This document shows positions 1 through 9,288 of a DNA stretch of 64,000 nucleotides, piece after piece. The translations under genes and the position numbers were made by a program. Source of the stretch: Candidatus Brocadia sp. (lineage in GTDB: Bacteria; Planctomycetota; Brocadiia; Brocadiales; Brocadiaceae); the NCBI GenBank assembly GCA_021646415.1, contig SOEU01000007.1, forward strand, positions 1-64,000, in the 5' to 3' direction. The number at the start of each line of letters is the position of its first letter. Position 1 is the first letter of the stretch. The notes under the pieces were generated by a model. The model was not told the DNA's origin and ran no database searches. It saw nothing but the letters and a program-made list of their open reading frames with translations.

Positions 1-651
1 CCTCAGGTTGGAACTCTCCCTGATCACCCTCTTCTCCGTTACCTTCCCCGTCGCAAGATCAATAAAGTTTACACTCCTGTTGATGGAACCACAGGTGTCA
101 TTCACTACGGCAATCGTCTTCCCATCCGGCGATATATCCAATGTCCTTGGACCATAATCGCTCGTGTAGATCGATCTGATCTTCTCCATCCTCCCCGTAT
201 CAATCACATCAATCGTGTTCCACAAGTTCCCTGAACATGCAACGTATGCCGTCTTCCCATCCTTGGAAATCTTGATCCCGCTTGGCCAATCCCCTACCTT
301 GATCTCCTTGATCGCCTGCTTCCTTGCTATATCTATCACCGATACACTGTCACTCTCGGCATTGCATACATACAAAAACGCATTATCAGGCGTGGGCGCT
401 GCCGCCTCAGGCTGCACCTGCACCGCCACCTCACCAACTACCTTCTGTGTCCTCGCATCCACAAACGTCACACTGTGCCCTGACTGATTACATATATACA
501 ACATGCTGCCGTCCGGTGACGTCGTAATAAAAAACGGCGATGGCATATCCGTCTTCACATGCGTTCCCTGGATAAACCCAGCGCTCGCTACTCCTCCTCC
601 TGCCATCACCGCCCCCAACACCATCGCTCCTATCCATCCTCTTCCTTTCAT
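1..651 (-). CDS. Secreted YVTN-type beta-propeller protein, truncated by window edge
   Basis: An open frame of 217 codons runs from an ATG at 651 to base 1 without a stop, so the gene continues beyond the window. GGAGG lies about 12 bases before the ATG. The N-terminus (MKGRGWIGAMVLG... to about residue 24) is a signal peptide ending near VASA. The mature part shows repeated blades with SPDGSMLYICN, SVTFVDARTQKVVGEV, ISKDGKTAYVACSG and ISPDGKTIAVVND, the pattern of YVTN/cytochrome-D1-like propellers. Such proteins are periplasmic or surface-attached scaffolds or enzymes; no catalytic residues can be read here. The coding strand is markedly richer in G than neighbouring genes. Confidence 0.8.
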   Translation of the reverse strand, partial: MKGRGWIGAMVLGAVMAGGGVASAGFIQGTHVKTDMPSPFFITTSPDGSMLYICNQSGHSVTFVDARTQKVVGEVAVQVQPEAAAPTPDNAFLYVCNAESDSVSVIDIARKQAIKEIKVGDWPSGIKISKDGKTAYVACSGNLWNTIDVIDTGRMEKIRSIYTSDYGPRTLDISPDGKTIAVVNDTCGSINRSVNFIDLATGKVTEKRVIRESSNLR

Positions 652-708
652 CGCTCTTCCTTCCCTCCTAAAATCGATTAACAAATAACTTCACTAAATA
701 AAACACAA

Positions 709-1251
709 CTATCTGCTGACATGTGGACAAGTGCCGGATTTTGTACAAATGGTTTCTAAAGGGACACCACATGTCTCACAATCCCCAGCTTTTTCAATTT
801 GCGGTGCATACCGTCCTTTCATAGTTGTGAAACCCTTCCCTGCCTCTGGAGTCTCTTTGCCACACTTTGGACATTTGAATAGTGCCCTAGCCCAAATTTT
901 TTTACTTGTAATGTCATCGCCACATTCGTCACAAGCGCCGGGAGCTGGCAAACACACGCCATATTTCTTACAGTTTGTGTTTACACAACTATAAGCGATC
1001 TTCTGGCATGCCCAACAAGTAGGTAAATCAGTATGTGTTTTGTCACCCGCAGCGCGATGTTTTGCAAAGTCCCAGATATATCCTATCTCAGAACATTCGT
1101 TAAATTCCCGGACCTCCTTGCAAGCATCACACCAATATGCTTCTAAAATCTGTCTTTTATCGCAGGGCTTATCCCAAACAGCAAAAACAGACTGGGTCAA
1201 TGAAATAACAATACTAAAAATACCAGCGGCTAATAAAATGCTCCTCTTCAT
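709..1251 (-). CDS. Cys-rich secreted protein with repeated CxxC pairs
   Basis: The ATG at 1251 is preceded by GGGGGTGAG; a GTG at 1263 is possible but badly placed. Residues 1-24 form a signal peptide ending VFA. The mature protein of about 155 residues has some 16 cysteines, mostly as CxxC knuckles (CDAC, CWAC, CDEC, CPKC, CETC). None is followed by His, so these are not haem c sites; they resemble zinc ribbons or disulphide knuckles. I do not recognise the family. It sits between the beta-propeller gene and a sigma-54 regulator, with about 300 bases of non-coding DNA upstream, and is probably transcribed alone. Confidence 0.7.
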   Translation of the reverse strand: MKRSILLAAGIFSIVISLTQSVFAVWDKPCDKRQILEAYWCDACKEVREFNECSEIGYIWDFAKHRAAGDKTHTDLPTCWACQKIAYSCVNTNCKKYGVCLPAPGACDECGDDITSKKIWARALFKCPKCGKETPEAGKGFTTMKGRYAPQIEKAGDCETCGVPLETICTKSGTCPHVSR

Positions 1252-1440
1252 AATGCTACTCACCCCCTTTCATGATTGTTTTATATTCTTTAATTTTGCA
1301 AAATACCTCACGAAAACCTAACCAGAATTAGCACAAGTTATACCAAATATTACATAAGTAAAACAATTTGTCATAACCACTCCATTTTAAGGTAACTTAC
1401 GAAAACCTAGTATCTCTAATTTGAAATTGAACGTTTGCAA

Positions 1441-1476
1441 AATACGGTTGTAATCAGCCAGCAACCGGGTATTTTT
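1441..1476. terminator. Possible terminator after the sigma-54 regulator
   Basis: AATAC-GGTTG pairs with CAACC-(GG)-GTATT around a short loop. T-runs lie on the plus side and a weaker one on the minus side. It falls in the 308-base gap (1252-1559) between the regulator stop and the Cys-rich gene. Nothing else recognisable is in that gap. Confidence 0.35.
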
Positions 1477-1559
1477 TGTTAAATTTAAGATTATAAACAT
1501 ATCAAATTTTTTTAAATCCGTTTTCAGAGCACTATAACCAATACTGATATCGACCTTCA

Positions 1560-2951
1560 TTAGTTTGCCAAACCATATTTTTGCAATCGATAACGAAATG
1601 TACCCCTCGTCAATCCTAATAATTTGGCGGCCTTCGTCTTATTATTTTTACTTTTTTCTAGGGCTTGAGTAACCAATTGTTTCTCCAAAGCATCAAGAGA
1701 TAAACCATGCGGCGGTATGTCAAATGAAACCGATTTAGCTGAAGTTTGCAACTTATCCTTCTCGACAAAAGATGCGCCTTTAACTATTGATATTGGCAAG
1801 TGTTCTGATGTTATTGCATTACCCTTGCACAATATTACCGCACGTTCTATAACATTTTGCAATTCCCTTATGTTACCTTCCCATTTATGCATCATAAACA
1901 ATCTTTCCACCTCTTTGCTTAATGAAATGGGTGCTTTTCCCATTTTAGTTGAAAAGCGTTTTAAGAAATGTTTGCTTAAAGGAATGATATCTTCTTTTCG
2001 TTCTCTCAGCGGTGTTAATGTAATCGGGAAGACACTTATTCTATAATACAAATCTTCTCTGAATTTCTCAGATTTTACCAAATCTTCTAAATTTTTATTG
2101 GTAGCACAAATAATCCTTACGTCAACCTTCAGAGTTTCAGTTCCTCCCAAACGTTCCAGCTCTCTGGCTTCAATAACACGCAAAACTTTTGCTTGAACTC
2201 CTAAGCTCATTTCTGATATCTCATCCATAAAAAAGGTGCCACCAGCTGCTAACTCAAAACGTCCTTTTTTGGTTTTTTCTGCGCTGGTAAAAGCGCCTTT
2301 CTCATAACCGAACAACTCGCTCTCCAGCAAATTTTCCGGTATTGCCGCACAGTTCAGCACAATCAGCGGACCGCACGCCCTATTGCTATTGTAATGAATG
2401 GCACGTGCGATCAGCTCTTTTCCTGTACCACTTTCTCCTGTTATCAATACGGTTGAGTCAGTTTTTGATACCTCTCCAACTAATCGTAATGCTTCAATTA
2501 CTTGTGGAGAATTACCGATGATATTGCCAAAATTATACTGAGACTCAAGCTCCTGACGCAGATACTTATTTTCAATTGTCAAAGAGCTTATTTTCAGAGC
2601 CCTCTTTACTGCTAATTTAAGAATATCTTTTTCGAAAGGCGTGGTTAGATAATCAAAAACCCCTTCTTTCATAACGTCAATTGCAGACACAACTGACCCA
2701 TATGCGGTAAGAACAATAATCGGGAGATCTGGGGCTTTATTTTTAATTGCTCGCAGGAACTCAAGCCTTCCCATTTCTTGTACTTTTAAATCAGTAATAA
2801 GCAGATGGAAACGCTCTTTGTTTAAATAATCTAAGGTTGTCGAACTGTTGCTTGCTGTAATAACCTTAACATCATTCATTTCTTCAAAAATTATAGCAAG
2901 CACCCTTCGCATACGTTCTTCATCATCTGCAATTAGGACTCTGTAAGCCAT
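1560..2951 (-). CDS. NtrC/AtoC-type sigma-54 response regulator with altered receiver
   Basis: 463 aa in the order receiver, AAA+, Fis-type helix-turn-helix. The receiver has the acidic pair D9/D10 and phospho-acceptor D54 (LLITD). The normally invariant Lys before Pro-Phe is Thr104 (LTTPF). The AAA+ domain has Walker A GESGTGKE near 170, the sigma-54 contact loop as GAFTSA (usual GAFTGA) and FMDEISEM as Walker B. The C-terminus (NNKTKAAKLLGLTRGTFRYRLQKYGL) is the DNA-binding helix-turn-helix. It should activate sigma-54 promoters. No histidine kinase gene is adjacent. It starts 95 bases after the cytochrome b gene on the same strand, so it may be co-transcribed with the cytochrome cluster and regulate it. 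Confidence 0.93.
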   Translation of the reverse strand: MAYRVLIADDEERMRRVLAIIFEEMNDVKVITASNSSTTLDYLNKERFHLLITDLKVQEMGRLEFLRAIKNKAPDLPIIVLTAYGSVVSAIDVMKEGVFDYLTTPFEKDILKLAVKRALKISSLTIENKYLRQELESQYNFGNIIGNSPQVIEALRLVGEVSKTDSTVLITGESGTGKELIARAIHYNSNRACGPLIVLNCAAIPENLLESELFGYEKGAFTSAEKTKKGRFELAAGGTFFMDEISEMSLGVQAKVLRVIEARELERLGGTETLKVDVRIICATNKNLEDLVKSEKFREDLYYRISVFPITLTPLRERKEDIIPLSKHFLKRFSTKMGKAPISLSKEVERLFMMHKWEGNIRELQNVIERAVILCKGNAITSEHLPISIVKGASFVEKDKLQTSAKSVSFDIPPHGLSLDALEKQLVTQALEKSKNNKTKAAKLLGLTRGTFRYRLQKYGLAN

Positions 2952-3045
2952 ATTCGACCTTTACAAAAGCACTATTAGTACTTTCAAAACCCGCAGAGAC
3001 TTAACAGTTATAATTTGCTTACTATAGAATTGTCAACAACCAAAA

Positions 3046-3897
3046 TTAAATGGCCCAAACAATGAGTGCTGAAAACATAAAACCAACCATGATCAGACCT
3101 GTAATCAAAATGGGAACAGCAAAAAGCCTGGTTAGAAAACTTACAAAAAGAGATGGAGGGGCAACTTTAAAATCTTGTAACTGCCTTTGATTTTGCAGTC
3201 TTTTGAATTGATTTAATCGTTCGTGCTTAAATTCCTCTTCTGTTATACTTCCTGTGAAAATTGCCTCATCGACAGGCATTTTTTCAGGAAGCAGATGAGT
3301 ATGAAAAAAATGAATTGTAAAGATAAAACCAGCTGCAAGAATCGCCTCATACCTATGGATAATCAATGCTATGCTGGGAAGATCAATAATGCTGGCTATT
3401 GAAACTGGTATAATTTTCGTAAATTGGACGGGAAACCAAAGGATCAATCCAGTTATAGCCATTACCAAGGTTCCCCACATCAACGATAGATATTCAAACT
3501 TTTCCCAATAAATCCACCGGTCAAAATCAGGACGTTTGCCGATGCCGAGGAACCATTTTAAATCGCCTATAATATCAAATATATCTCTGGGTTGAATAAG
3601 CAGCGAATTCGGTCCCCAGAAAAACCCTTTTTTCTTTTGCACTGATATACTTACGAAGAGAAATACAAAATGAATAAACGCTGCAAAGAAAGTTATCAAT
3701 GCACAAATGCGATGGATAAATCCAGCTGTTGGATATCCACCAAACAACTCATATAACCATCTTGCCCAATCATAACCCCTGAAAGCCAAAGGCATCCCGG
3801 TTAAGACGAGGCCAAAAAAACTGATAATAATCAAAAAGTGACAAAATCTATGAAAAAAACTAAATCTTAAATAGTTAGTGGTGCTCCTCATCAGCAT
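3046..3897 (-). CDS. Membrane cytochrome b (b561/FdhI-like) quinol-side subunit
   Basis: The chosen ATG at 3897 (MLMRSTTNYLRF) follows AAAGGGAC and overlaps the upstream cytochrome gene by 23 bases; an ATG at 3933 would overlap by 59. About 283 aa with four to five hydrophobic segments and His residues suited to two b haems (FFHRFCHF, FIHRICAL, ALIIHRYEA, FTIHFFHTH). This is the pattern of formate dehydrogenase gamma/thiosulfate reductase-type cytochrome b subunits. With the 7-haem protein encoded just upstream it could form a quinol:cytochrome c or reverse electron-transfer module. The partner enzyme is not identified. Confidence 0.8.
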   Translation of the reverse strand: MLMRSTTNYLRFSFFHRFCHFLIIISFFGLVLTGMPLAFRGYDWARWLYELFGGYPTAGFIHRICALITFFAAFIHFVFLFVSISVQKKKGFFWGPNSLLIQPRDIFDIIGDLKWFLGIGKRPDFDRWIYWEKFEYLSLMWGTLVMAITGLILWFPVQFTKIIPVSIASIIDLPSIALIIHRYEAILAAGFIFTIHFFHTHLLPEKMPVDEAIFTGSITEEEFKHERLNQFKRLQNQRQLQDFKVAPPSLFVSFLTRLFAVPILITGLIMVGFMFSALIVWAI

Positions 3898-4927
3898 GTC
3901 CCTTTCTTTTATGCTCGTCTCGTGCTGTCGCAAACCACGTCAACAATGAATGGAGGCCGAAAGACGAGAATGTAAATCCCAGTATTCCGATATACATCAC
4001 AAACACTATACATAATATGGTTTGTGGATTTTTAAGAACCTTCTTAAAGTTTTCCGGATCATTACGCACGTTTTTTAATGCAGTGAGCATAGTCTTGTAG
4101 TATTTAATGTTTTTTATCTGAGGATGCTCAACATGTTTGACAAAACTTGCATTTGCGTTAGCATGACAATTACCGCATGTCTCTATAATCTTTTCATTTC
4201 CAACCTTGGATTCAGGATCTGACGAATTTAAAATTGTATGCATGCCGTGACAATCAAAACATACTGGTACATCTGTCGTTGTATGTCCAAGCGCCGTTAC
4301 TTGACCATGCGCGTTATTTTTGTAGCTATTAAGATAATCTTGATGGCATGATCCACAAGATTGGATTGTTAATTTTCTATGCAGCGAATCTGTACCCCTT
4401 GGCACATACATTGGCGATTTCTCTCCAATTGGGGTGAAATGATATGTTAACCCGAAATGGCAATCTTTACACGTAGGCGCGTCCTTGTTGTTTTCTTTCA
4501 TCAGTTTCACATGGCTGCTTTGCAGGTACTCATCAGCCGGATCATCATGACAAAATGTTATGCAGTCCACCGGCTTCAAATTAGGTTTATGGCCTTCCGA
4601 CAAATCTACGCCGTCAAGTTCTTGATGGCAATCAATGCAGAAAAAATCTTCCCCCCCATGCGCAGTCGTTTTAAAAGTTGTTTCATCAATTAGCAACGAA
4701 ACAACTTTAATTTCCCCTGTGATAGGATCTATTTTTGCCTTTTCTGACTTCTTTAATTTCTCAGGATTTGTATGACACTCGAGACATGGTCCATTATCGC
4801 CTGCAGTTAATACTGCAGGCGATAGGCCAATAATAGCTGTACTTACAACCAGAAATACCGACAATCTAAACTTCATAAAACCTGACAAAATTCCCAATAC
4901 TAAGTTTTTTTCTGACTTATAACCCAT
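3875..4927 (-). CDS. Membrane-anchored heptahaem cytochrome c
   Basis: 350 aa; GGAGGA lies about 10 bases before the ATG at 4927. A signal peptide or anchor covers residues 18-42. Six CxxCH motifs (CLECH, CIDCH, CKDCH, CGSCH, CFDCH, CGNCH) and one CX3CH (CITFCH) give up to seven c haems. A hydrophobic helix near residue 305-330 (ILCIVFVMYIGILGFTF) anchors the C-terminus, followed by a charged tail with RDEHKRKGHADEEHH. Its layout fits a periplasmic electron-transfer protein docking on the cytochrome b encoded next. It is the middle gene of the cluster 5679 to 3046, 41 bases after the c554-like gene. Confidence 0.87.
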   Translation of the reverse strand: MGYKSEKNLVLGILSGFMKFRLSVFLVVSTAIIGLSPAVLTAGDNGPCLECHTNPEKLKKSEKAKIDPITGEIKVVSLLIDETTFKTTAHGGEDFFCIDCHQELDGVDLSEGHKPNLKPVDCITFCHDDPADEYLQSSHVKLMKENNKDAPTCKDCHFGLTYHFTPIGEKSPMYVPRGTDSLHRKLTIQSCGSCHQDYLNSYKNNAHGQVTALGHTTTDVPVCFDCHGMHTILNSSDPESKVGNEKIIETCGNCHANANASFVKHVEHPQIKNIKYYKTMLTALKNVRNDPENFKKVLKNPQTILCIVFVMYIGILGFTFSSFGLHSLLTWFATARDEHKRKGHADEEHH

Positions 4928-4968
4928 CTATGGAATCCTCCCCAGCCATAACTCTTTAAGTTTAAGAG

Positions 4969-5679
4969 TTATTTTTTTTTCGTTGGTTTTAATGGTGTAA
5001 GAAGTATCTCATCCTTAGGCAATATTGCAGCCCATTTCTTTTTATCTTCAGGGGAAAGTTTCTTGATTGCAATATCAATTTCATCCTCGTCGCGATGGTC
5101 GTCTTTCTTAAAATACTCTTTATAATCCATAATTTTGTCTGTTTTTGGACATTTGTTCTTATCGTCATTACTTTCCCAATGGCATTTCAAGCATTGCTCC
5201 TTAACGGTAGCAGGGCCATTAATACCAGCCACAATCAGGCCAGCATCATATTGTACTTTCCTGGCCATAAAAGGATCCTTTTTTAATAAACCTTTGAATG
5301 CATCCTTCCCCTTGCCTTCGTAGTTTTCTTTTACCTTTTTATATTCAGAACCTGCACCATGACAGGCCTCGCATTGTACATTAGGTAAATATTTCTTGCC
5401 AACCTCCGCAATCTTTTCACCATATGCGGTCGCATGACATTTCAGGCAATCCGGGTTTTCAGCATCAGGTGTTCCTTTCAACCTCTTTTCCCAAGTATTG
5501 GAATGTAATCTTTCTTTATATTCTTCTCCTTCAAAACACCCTTTCCCCATATGGCACTTACAACCGCTATTGCTAACGTACTCAGCCCCGATAGATATAG
5601 CAGGTAATGAAACTGTTAGTGAACAAACAGAAACTACAATACCTCCCAAAAAATACACAGCGTTTTTACTACCAAACAT
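4969..5679 (-). CDS. Secreted c554-like multihaem cytochrome with an unusual first motif
   Basis: 236 aa with a signal peptide (residues 1-31, cut near SIGA) and a good Shine-Dalgarno AAGGAG 8 bases before the ATG. Haem motifs are CLKCH, CEACH (VQCEACHGAGSEY, typical of the c554 family) and CLKCH. At the place of the first haem site, after EYVSNSG, the sequence is CKCH, one residue short of CxxCH. The C-terminal 60 residues are Lys/Asp-rich. This family carries electrons in ammonia-oxidising and anaerobic bacteria; here it heads the cytochrome cluster. Its redox partner is inferred to be the downstream 7-haem protein. Confidence 0.82.
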   Translation of the reverse strand: MFGSKNAVYFLGGIVVSVCSLTVSLPAISIGAEYVSNSGCKCHMGKGCFEGEEYKERLHSNTWEKRLKGTPDAENPDCLKCHATAYGEKIAEVGKKYLPNVQCEACHGAGSEYKKVKENYEGKGKDAFKGLLKKDPFMARKVQYDAGLIVAGINGPATVKEQCLKCHWESNDDKNKCPKTDKIMDYKEYFKKDDHRDEDEIDIAIKKLSPEDKKKWAAILPKDEILLTPLKPTKKK

Positions 5680-6046
5680 TTACAATCTCCTTTCCTTGTA
5701 CCGAAGAAAATAAATAACAAAACACTACTGCAAACTCCAACATTTTCACTATCTTATTTTATCAACAACATCCGAGCCATAAATCTTTAAATCATCTCAT
5801 ACATATTGAAGTTGTAAGCATTATTTTTCTTCTCAACAAATGATTATTTGTAATACAAAAACCGCATGACAGAAGCCAAAATAATTGATATTTTCAAAAT
5901 TTTTTTCAAGATCAAAACCGCTCAAATAAACGCTAATCTAACCATTTGATCTCTGAATATATAATATTCATGTAGTGCACATAAAAGGAAGAATAACTTA
6001 GCATGCTTTTTAAATAGTGTCAAGAAAAAATTCATTTACCACGAAA
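5680..6046. other. AT-rich intergenic gap upstream of the cytochrome cluster
   Basis: 367 bases between the cytochrome start (5679) and the accC stop (6047). It must hold the cytochrome promoter and the end of the acc transcript. I see no convincing -10/-35, sigma-54 element, RNA gene or terminator. Confidence 0.5.
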
Positions 6047-7399
6047 CTAATGCTGGCCTTTTGACAAGAGATTTTCTACAAAAAGAGTATTTATATTTCC
6101 ACTTGCAAATTGAGGATGTGAAATGAGCTCTAAATTTAATGGAATAGTCGTTTTAATACCTTCAATTACATATTCACTCAAAGCCCGTTTCATACAGGCA
6201 ATAGCTTCTTCCCTTGTTTTTTGATGAACAATTAATTTTGAGATCAAAGAATCATAGTAGGGAGTAATCTCATAGCCAACGTGCACATGCGAATCAACCC
6301 GCACTCCACGCCCTCCCGGAGGATTATATGTGGTGATCTTTCCCGGTTGAGGCCGAAACCCATTTTGGGGGTCTTCTGCGTTAATACGGCATTCTATAGA
6401 GACACCTCTGGGCCTTACACTTTTTTGTTTTATATTTAAACGTTCACCGTAGGCAACCCTTATTTGCTGCTTGACTAAATCGATACCGGTAACCATTTCT
6501 GTTACAGGATGTTCAACTTGTAACCGAGTATTTACTTCTATAAAATAGAAATTACCCTGTTTATCTACGAGAAATTCAACCGTACCAGCATTTGTGTAAT
6601 GTACAGCCCTCGCAATCTTAATTGCCGCCTTGCATATTTCATCTCGTAGGCGCTCAGAAATATGCGGAGAAGGGGATTCTTCGATAAGTTTTTGGTGTCT
6701 GCGTTGTAATGTACAATCCCTTTCACCTAAATGAATAATATTACCATAATTATCTCCAAATATTTGCACTTCTATGTGGCGCGTGTCTTCTATGTATTTT
6801 TCCATATAGATGGATGGATCTTTAAAAGCTGCCTCGGCTTCCCGTTGTGCAACTGCCAGTGAATTTACAAGACTTATATCATTATGTGCAACACGCATCC
6901 CACGTCCACCACCACCCGATGAAGCTTTAATAATTACAGGATACCCGATCTTATGTGCCACATCCAACGCTTGTTGCTGACTTTTTATACCTGATTCACT
7001 ACCTGGAACTACGGGTACTTTGTTAGCAATGGCAATCTTTCTGGCCTCAGTCTTATTCCCAAGTTTTTTCAATATTTCTGACCGGGGGCCAATAAATACT
7101 ATCTTGGAAGATTCACACACTTCTGCAAAATGCCCAACCTCGGATAAAAAACCATATCCTGGATGGATAGCCTCAATGTCGGTTATCTCGGCTGCACTAA
7201 TGATACTCGGAACGTTTAGATAACTTCCCTCTGCTTCAGGAGGACCAACGCATACGGTTATGTCGGCTTGCTTTAAGTACATTGCATTTTCATCCGACTT
7301 TGAACAGATTACAACTGTTTCTATACCCATTTCGCGGCATGCCCTAATAATTCTTAAAGCAATTTCACCTCGATTTGCAATCATTATCCTGGAAAACAT
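6047..7399 (-). CDS. accC: Biotin carboxylase subunit of acetyl-CoA carboxylase
   Basis: 450 aa, the usual length. N-terminal biotin-carboxylase domain (FSRIMIANRGEIALRIIRAC), ATP-grasp domain with the glycine-rich loop SSGGGGRGMRV near 165-175, ERDCTLQRRHQKLIEE, and the catalytic stretch EVNTRLQVEHPVTE near 288-301. It uses ATP and bicarbonate to carboxylate biotin on AccB, the first half-reaction of malonyl-CoA formation for fatty acid synthesis. It follows accB by 55 bases in the same direction. Confidence 0.97.
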   Translation of the reverse strand: MFSRIMIANRGEIALRIIRACREMGIETVVICSKSDENAMYLKQADITVCVGPPEAEGSYLNVPSIISAAEITDIEAIHPGYGFLSEVGHFAEVCESSKIVFIGPRSEILKKLGNKTEARKIAIANKVPVVPGSESGIKSQQQALDVAHKIGYPVIIKASSGGGGRGMRVAHNDISLVNSLAVAQREAEAAFKDPSIYMEKYIEDTRHIEVQIFGDNYGNIIHLGERDCTLQRRHQKLIEESPSPHISERLRDEICKAAIKIARAVHYTNAGTVEFLVDKQGNFYFIEVNTRLQVEHPVTEMVTGIDLVKQQIRVAYGERLNIKQKSVRPRGVSIECRINAEDPQNGFRPQPGKITTYNPPGGRGVRVDSHVHVGYEITPYYDSLISKLIVHQKTREEAIACMKRALSEYVIEGIKTTIPLNLELISHPQFASGNINTLFVENLLSKGQH

Positions 7400-7454
7400 A
7401 ATACTCGGTGTCCCTTAGTCATTCACTAATTTTTCATATACAATAAATGTATCC

Positions 7455-7925
7455 TTATGTCGCCTTTGCAGAAGGCTTAACACGAAATAACGGCTGACCA
7501 AATTCTACTGCCTCCCCATCATTCACATACACATCTATGATTTCACCCACAGTCTCGGCTTTCACTTCATTCATTATTTTCATTGCTTCAATAATACAAA
7601 CAACTGTTTCTTCGTTTACAAAATCTCCTGCATTCACACAAGGATCCGCCCCAGGTGCACTAGCTCGATAAAATGTGCCCACCATAGGTGAAACAATCTC
7701 TGCAAAATTTTCACTTTCCTTTGGCAATGCCTGCGAAGGATGCTCTTGTTCGAATTTTGGATGAAGTACAGAAGGGACAGTTACGGGTGAAATCGTATGG
7801 GTATATCCAACCTCACTTTTTTTAATCCTTATTTTGGTAACATCTTCTTGGATTTCAATCTCAGATAAATCATTTTCATTCATAATTGAAATTAACTGCT
7901 TTACCTTGTCTATAATGCTCATCAT
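7455..7925 (-). CDS. accB: Biotin carboxyl carrier protein of acetyl-CoA carboxylase
   Basis: 156 aa. The N-terminal helical region (residues 1-35) and a Pro/Ser-rich linker lead to a C-terminal biotinyl domain: VSPMVGTFYRASAPGADP, then EAMKIMNEV with the biotin-accepting Lys near residue 116, then DVYVNDGEAVEFGQPLFRV. Two adjacent ATGs could start it. It carries carboxybiotin between AccC and the carboxyltransferase. The order peptidase-accB-accC is common in bacteria; efp, often found between them, is absent. Confidence 0.96.
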   Translation of the reverse strand: MMSIIDKVKQLISIMNENDLSEIEIQEDVTKIRIKKSEVGYTHTISPVTVPSVLHPKFEQEHPSQALPKESENFAEIVSPMVGTFYRASAPGADPCVNAGDFVNEETVVCIIEAMKIMNEVKAETVGEIIDVYVNDGEAVEFGQPLFRVKPSAKAT

Positions 7926-8125
7926 CTATTCCTTTGTGGAGTTTATTTAATTATTAAACAGGAAAGCTAACAAAATCTTCTGTTACTACGTAAGAGGGAT
8001 ACCCTTGCTATGTATTGTGCGGAGAAATATGAAACGAAAAAGGGATGGAATAAAAAGATGAATTATACTGATATGTTTTTTAATAATTTGTGATTTCAGC
8101 AAAGGTATTCTATAAATTATTTAGT

Positions 8126-9217
8126 TTATACTACTATTTCTGTTAACTTTTTTGGTAGCCGGCTTAAAACCTCGCAGCCGCTAGAAGTTACCAACACCAT
8201 ATCTTCTATACGTACTCCCCCCCATCCAGGGATATAAATTCCAGGCTCTATTGTAAATACCATGTTCTCTTCTAGTATCTCTTTACTTCTACTATTTATT
8301 GTGGGGCCTTCATGAACTTCAAGTCCAATGCCGTGCCCCACACCGTGACCAAAGCATTTTCCCAATCCCTTTTTCTTAATATAATTCCTTGCAGCAAAAT
8401 CAACATCTTTTGCCATTCGCCCTGGCCTTATACTATCAATGGCAAATCGCTGCGCATCTAATACTATCTGGTATATATTCTTGAATTCGGTCGATATTTT
8501 ATCTATGAAACGAATCCTTGTCAAGTCGGAATTATAAAACTGAAAATTTACACCCCAGTCTATTAAAACGACATCCTTCTTTTGTATCATTCGACCCGAT
8601 GCACGTGCATGTGGCTGTGAAGCATGAGGACCTGTAGCACAAATTGTTTCGAAAGAACCTTTTCTACCACCGTAATTTCTTATTTCAAACTCTAAAAGAT
8701 CTGCTATTTTTTTTTCAGACACGCCTGCTTTGATCTTCTTTTGGATGTTATAATACGCCCTTTCAGCTATATCAATGGCCGTCCGTATTTTTTCTAATTC
8801 TTCTTGAGTTTTGCGTTTTCGATATTTTTCAATGATTCCTTTTGTTGGTATAATATGAATTCCTTTTATTGTACTTACAATTTGACTATATTGATCGAGT
8901 GTAAGATATAAAGATTCAACATAGAGTTTTTTGATGTTAAGGCGTTTTAATTTCTCACAAATTGTTTTTATTAAAGAAACTTTTCTTTCTACGACCCTGA
9001 CCCAAGGAATATCCAGCCGGGCTTGCTCAACATATCTAAAATCAGTAAATAAATAATCATGATCCGGGGTAATTAAAAGAATACTCTCAGAACCAGTAAA
9101 ATTCGCCACATAACGAATATTGACTTCATTGGTAACTAAAAACCCACCTATCTTTTTTTCTTGTAATTCTTCTTTTAGTTTGTTTAAACAATGCATATTC
9201 GTGCAAGCTGCATCCAA
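8126..9217 (-). CDS. M24 family Xaa-Pro aminopeptidase-like metallopeptidase
   Basis: 363 aa. The N-terminal creatinase-like domain (residues about 10-130) is followed by the pita-bread catalytic domain. The five metal ligands expected for the family can be read: D220 (LIDWG), D231 (NSDLTR), H295 (GHGVGHGIG), E324 (FTIEPGIY) and E338 (VRIEDM). H202/H203-type substrate histidines occur in ATGPHASQPHA. It removes N-terminal residues before proline. Position upstream of accB matches many genomes. The ATG for MHCLNKL (codon 8) is an alternative start. Confidence 0.92.
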   Translation of the reverse strand: MDAACTNMHCLNKLKEELQEKKIGGFLVTNEVNIRYVANFTGSESILLITPDHDYLFTDFRYVEQARLDIPWVRVVERKVSLIKTICEKLKRLNIKKLYVESLYLTLDQYSQIVSTIKGIHIIPTKGIIEKYRKRKTQEELEKIRTAIDIAERAYYNIQKKIKAGVSEKKIADLLEFEIRNYGGRKGSFETICATGPHASQPHARASGRMIQKKDVVLIDWGVNFQFYNSDLTRIRFIDKISTEFKNIYQIVLDAQRFAIDSIRPGRMAKDVDFAARNYIKKKGLGKCFGHGVGHGIGLEVHEGPTINSRSKEILEENMVFTIEPGIYIPGWGGVRIEDMVLVTSSGCEVLSRLPKKLTEIVV

Positions 9218-9288
9218 CCCAGCACATAAAATTGATTTATTGTCTTTTACTCCGATTATCTTTCTATTCAGGCATTGAATTGCAAAAG

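Noticed and set aside
215-688. Plus-strand reading frames opposite the beta-propeller gene
   Set aside because: They are Pro/Ser/Thr-rich antisense readings of a strong minus-strand gene with signal peptide and blade motifs.
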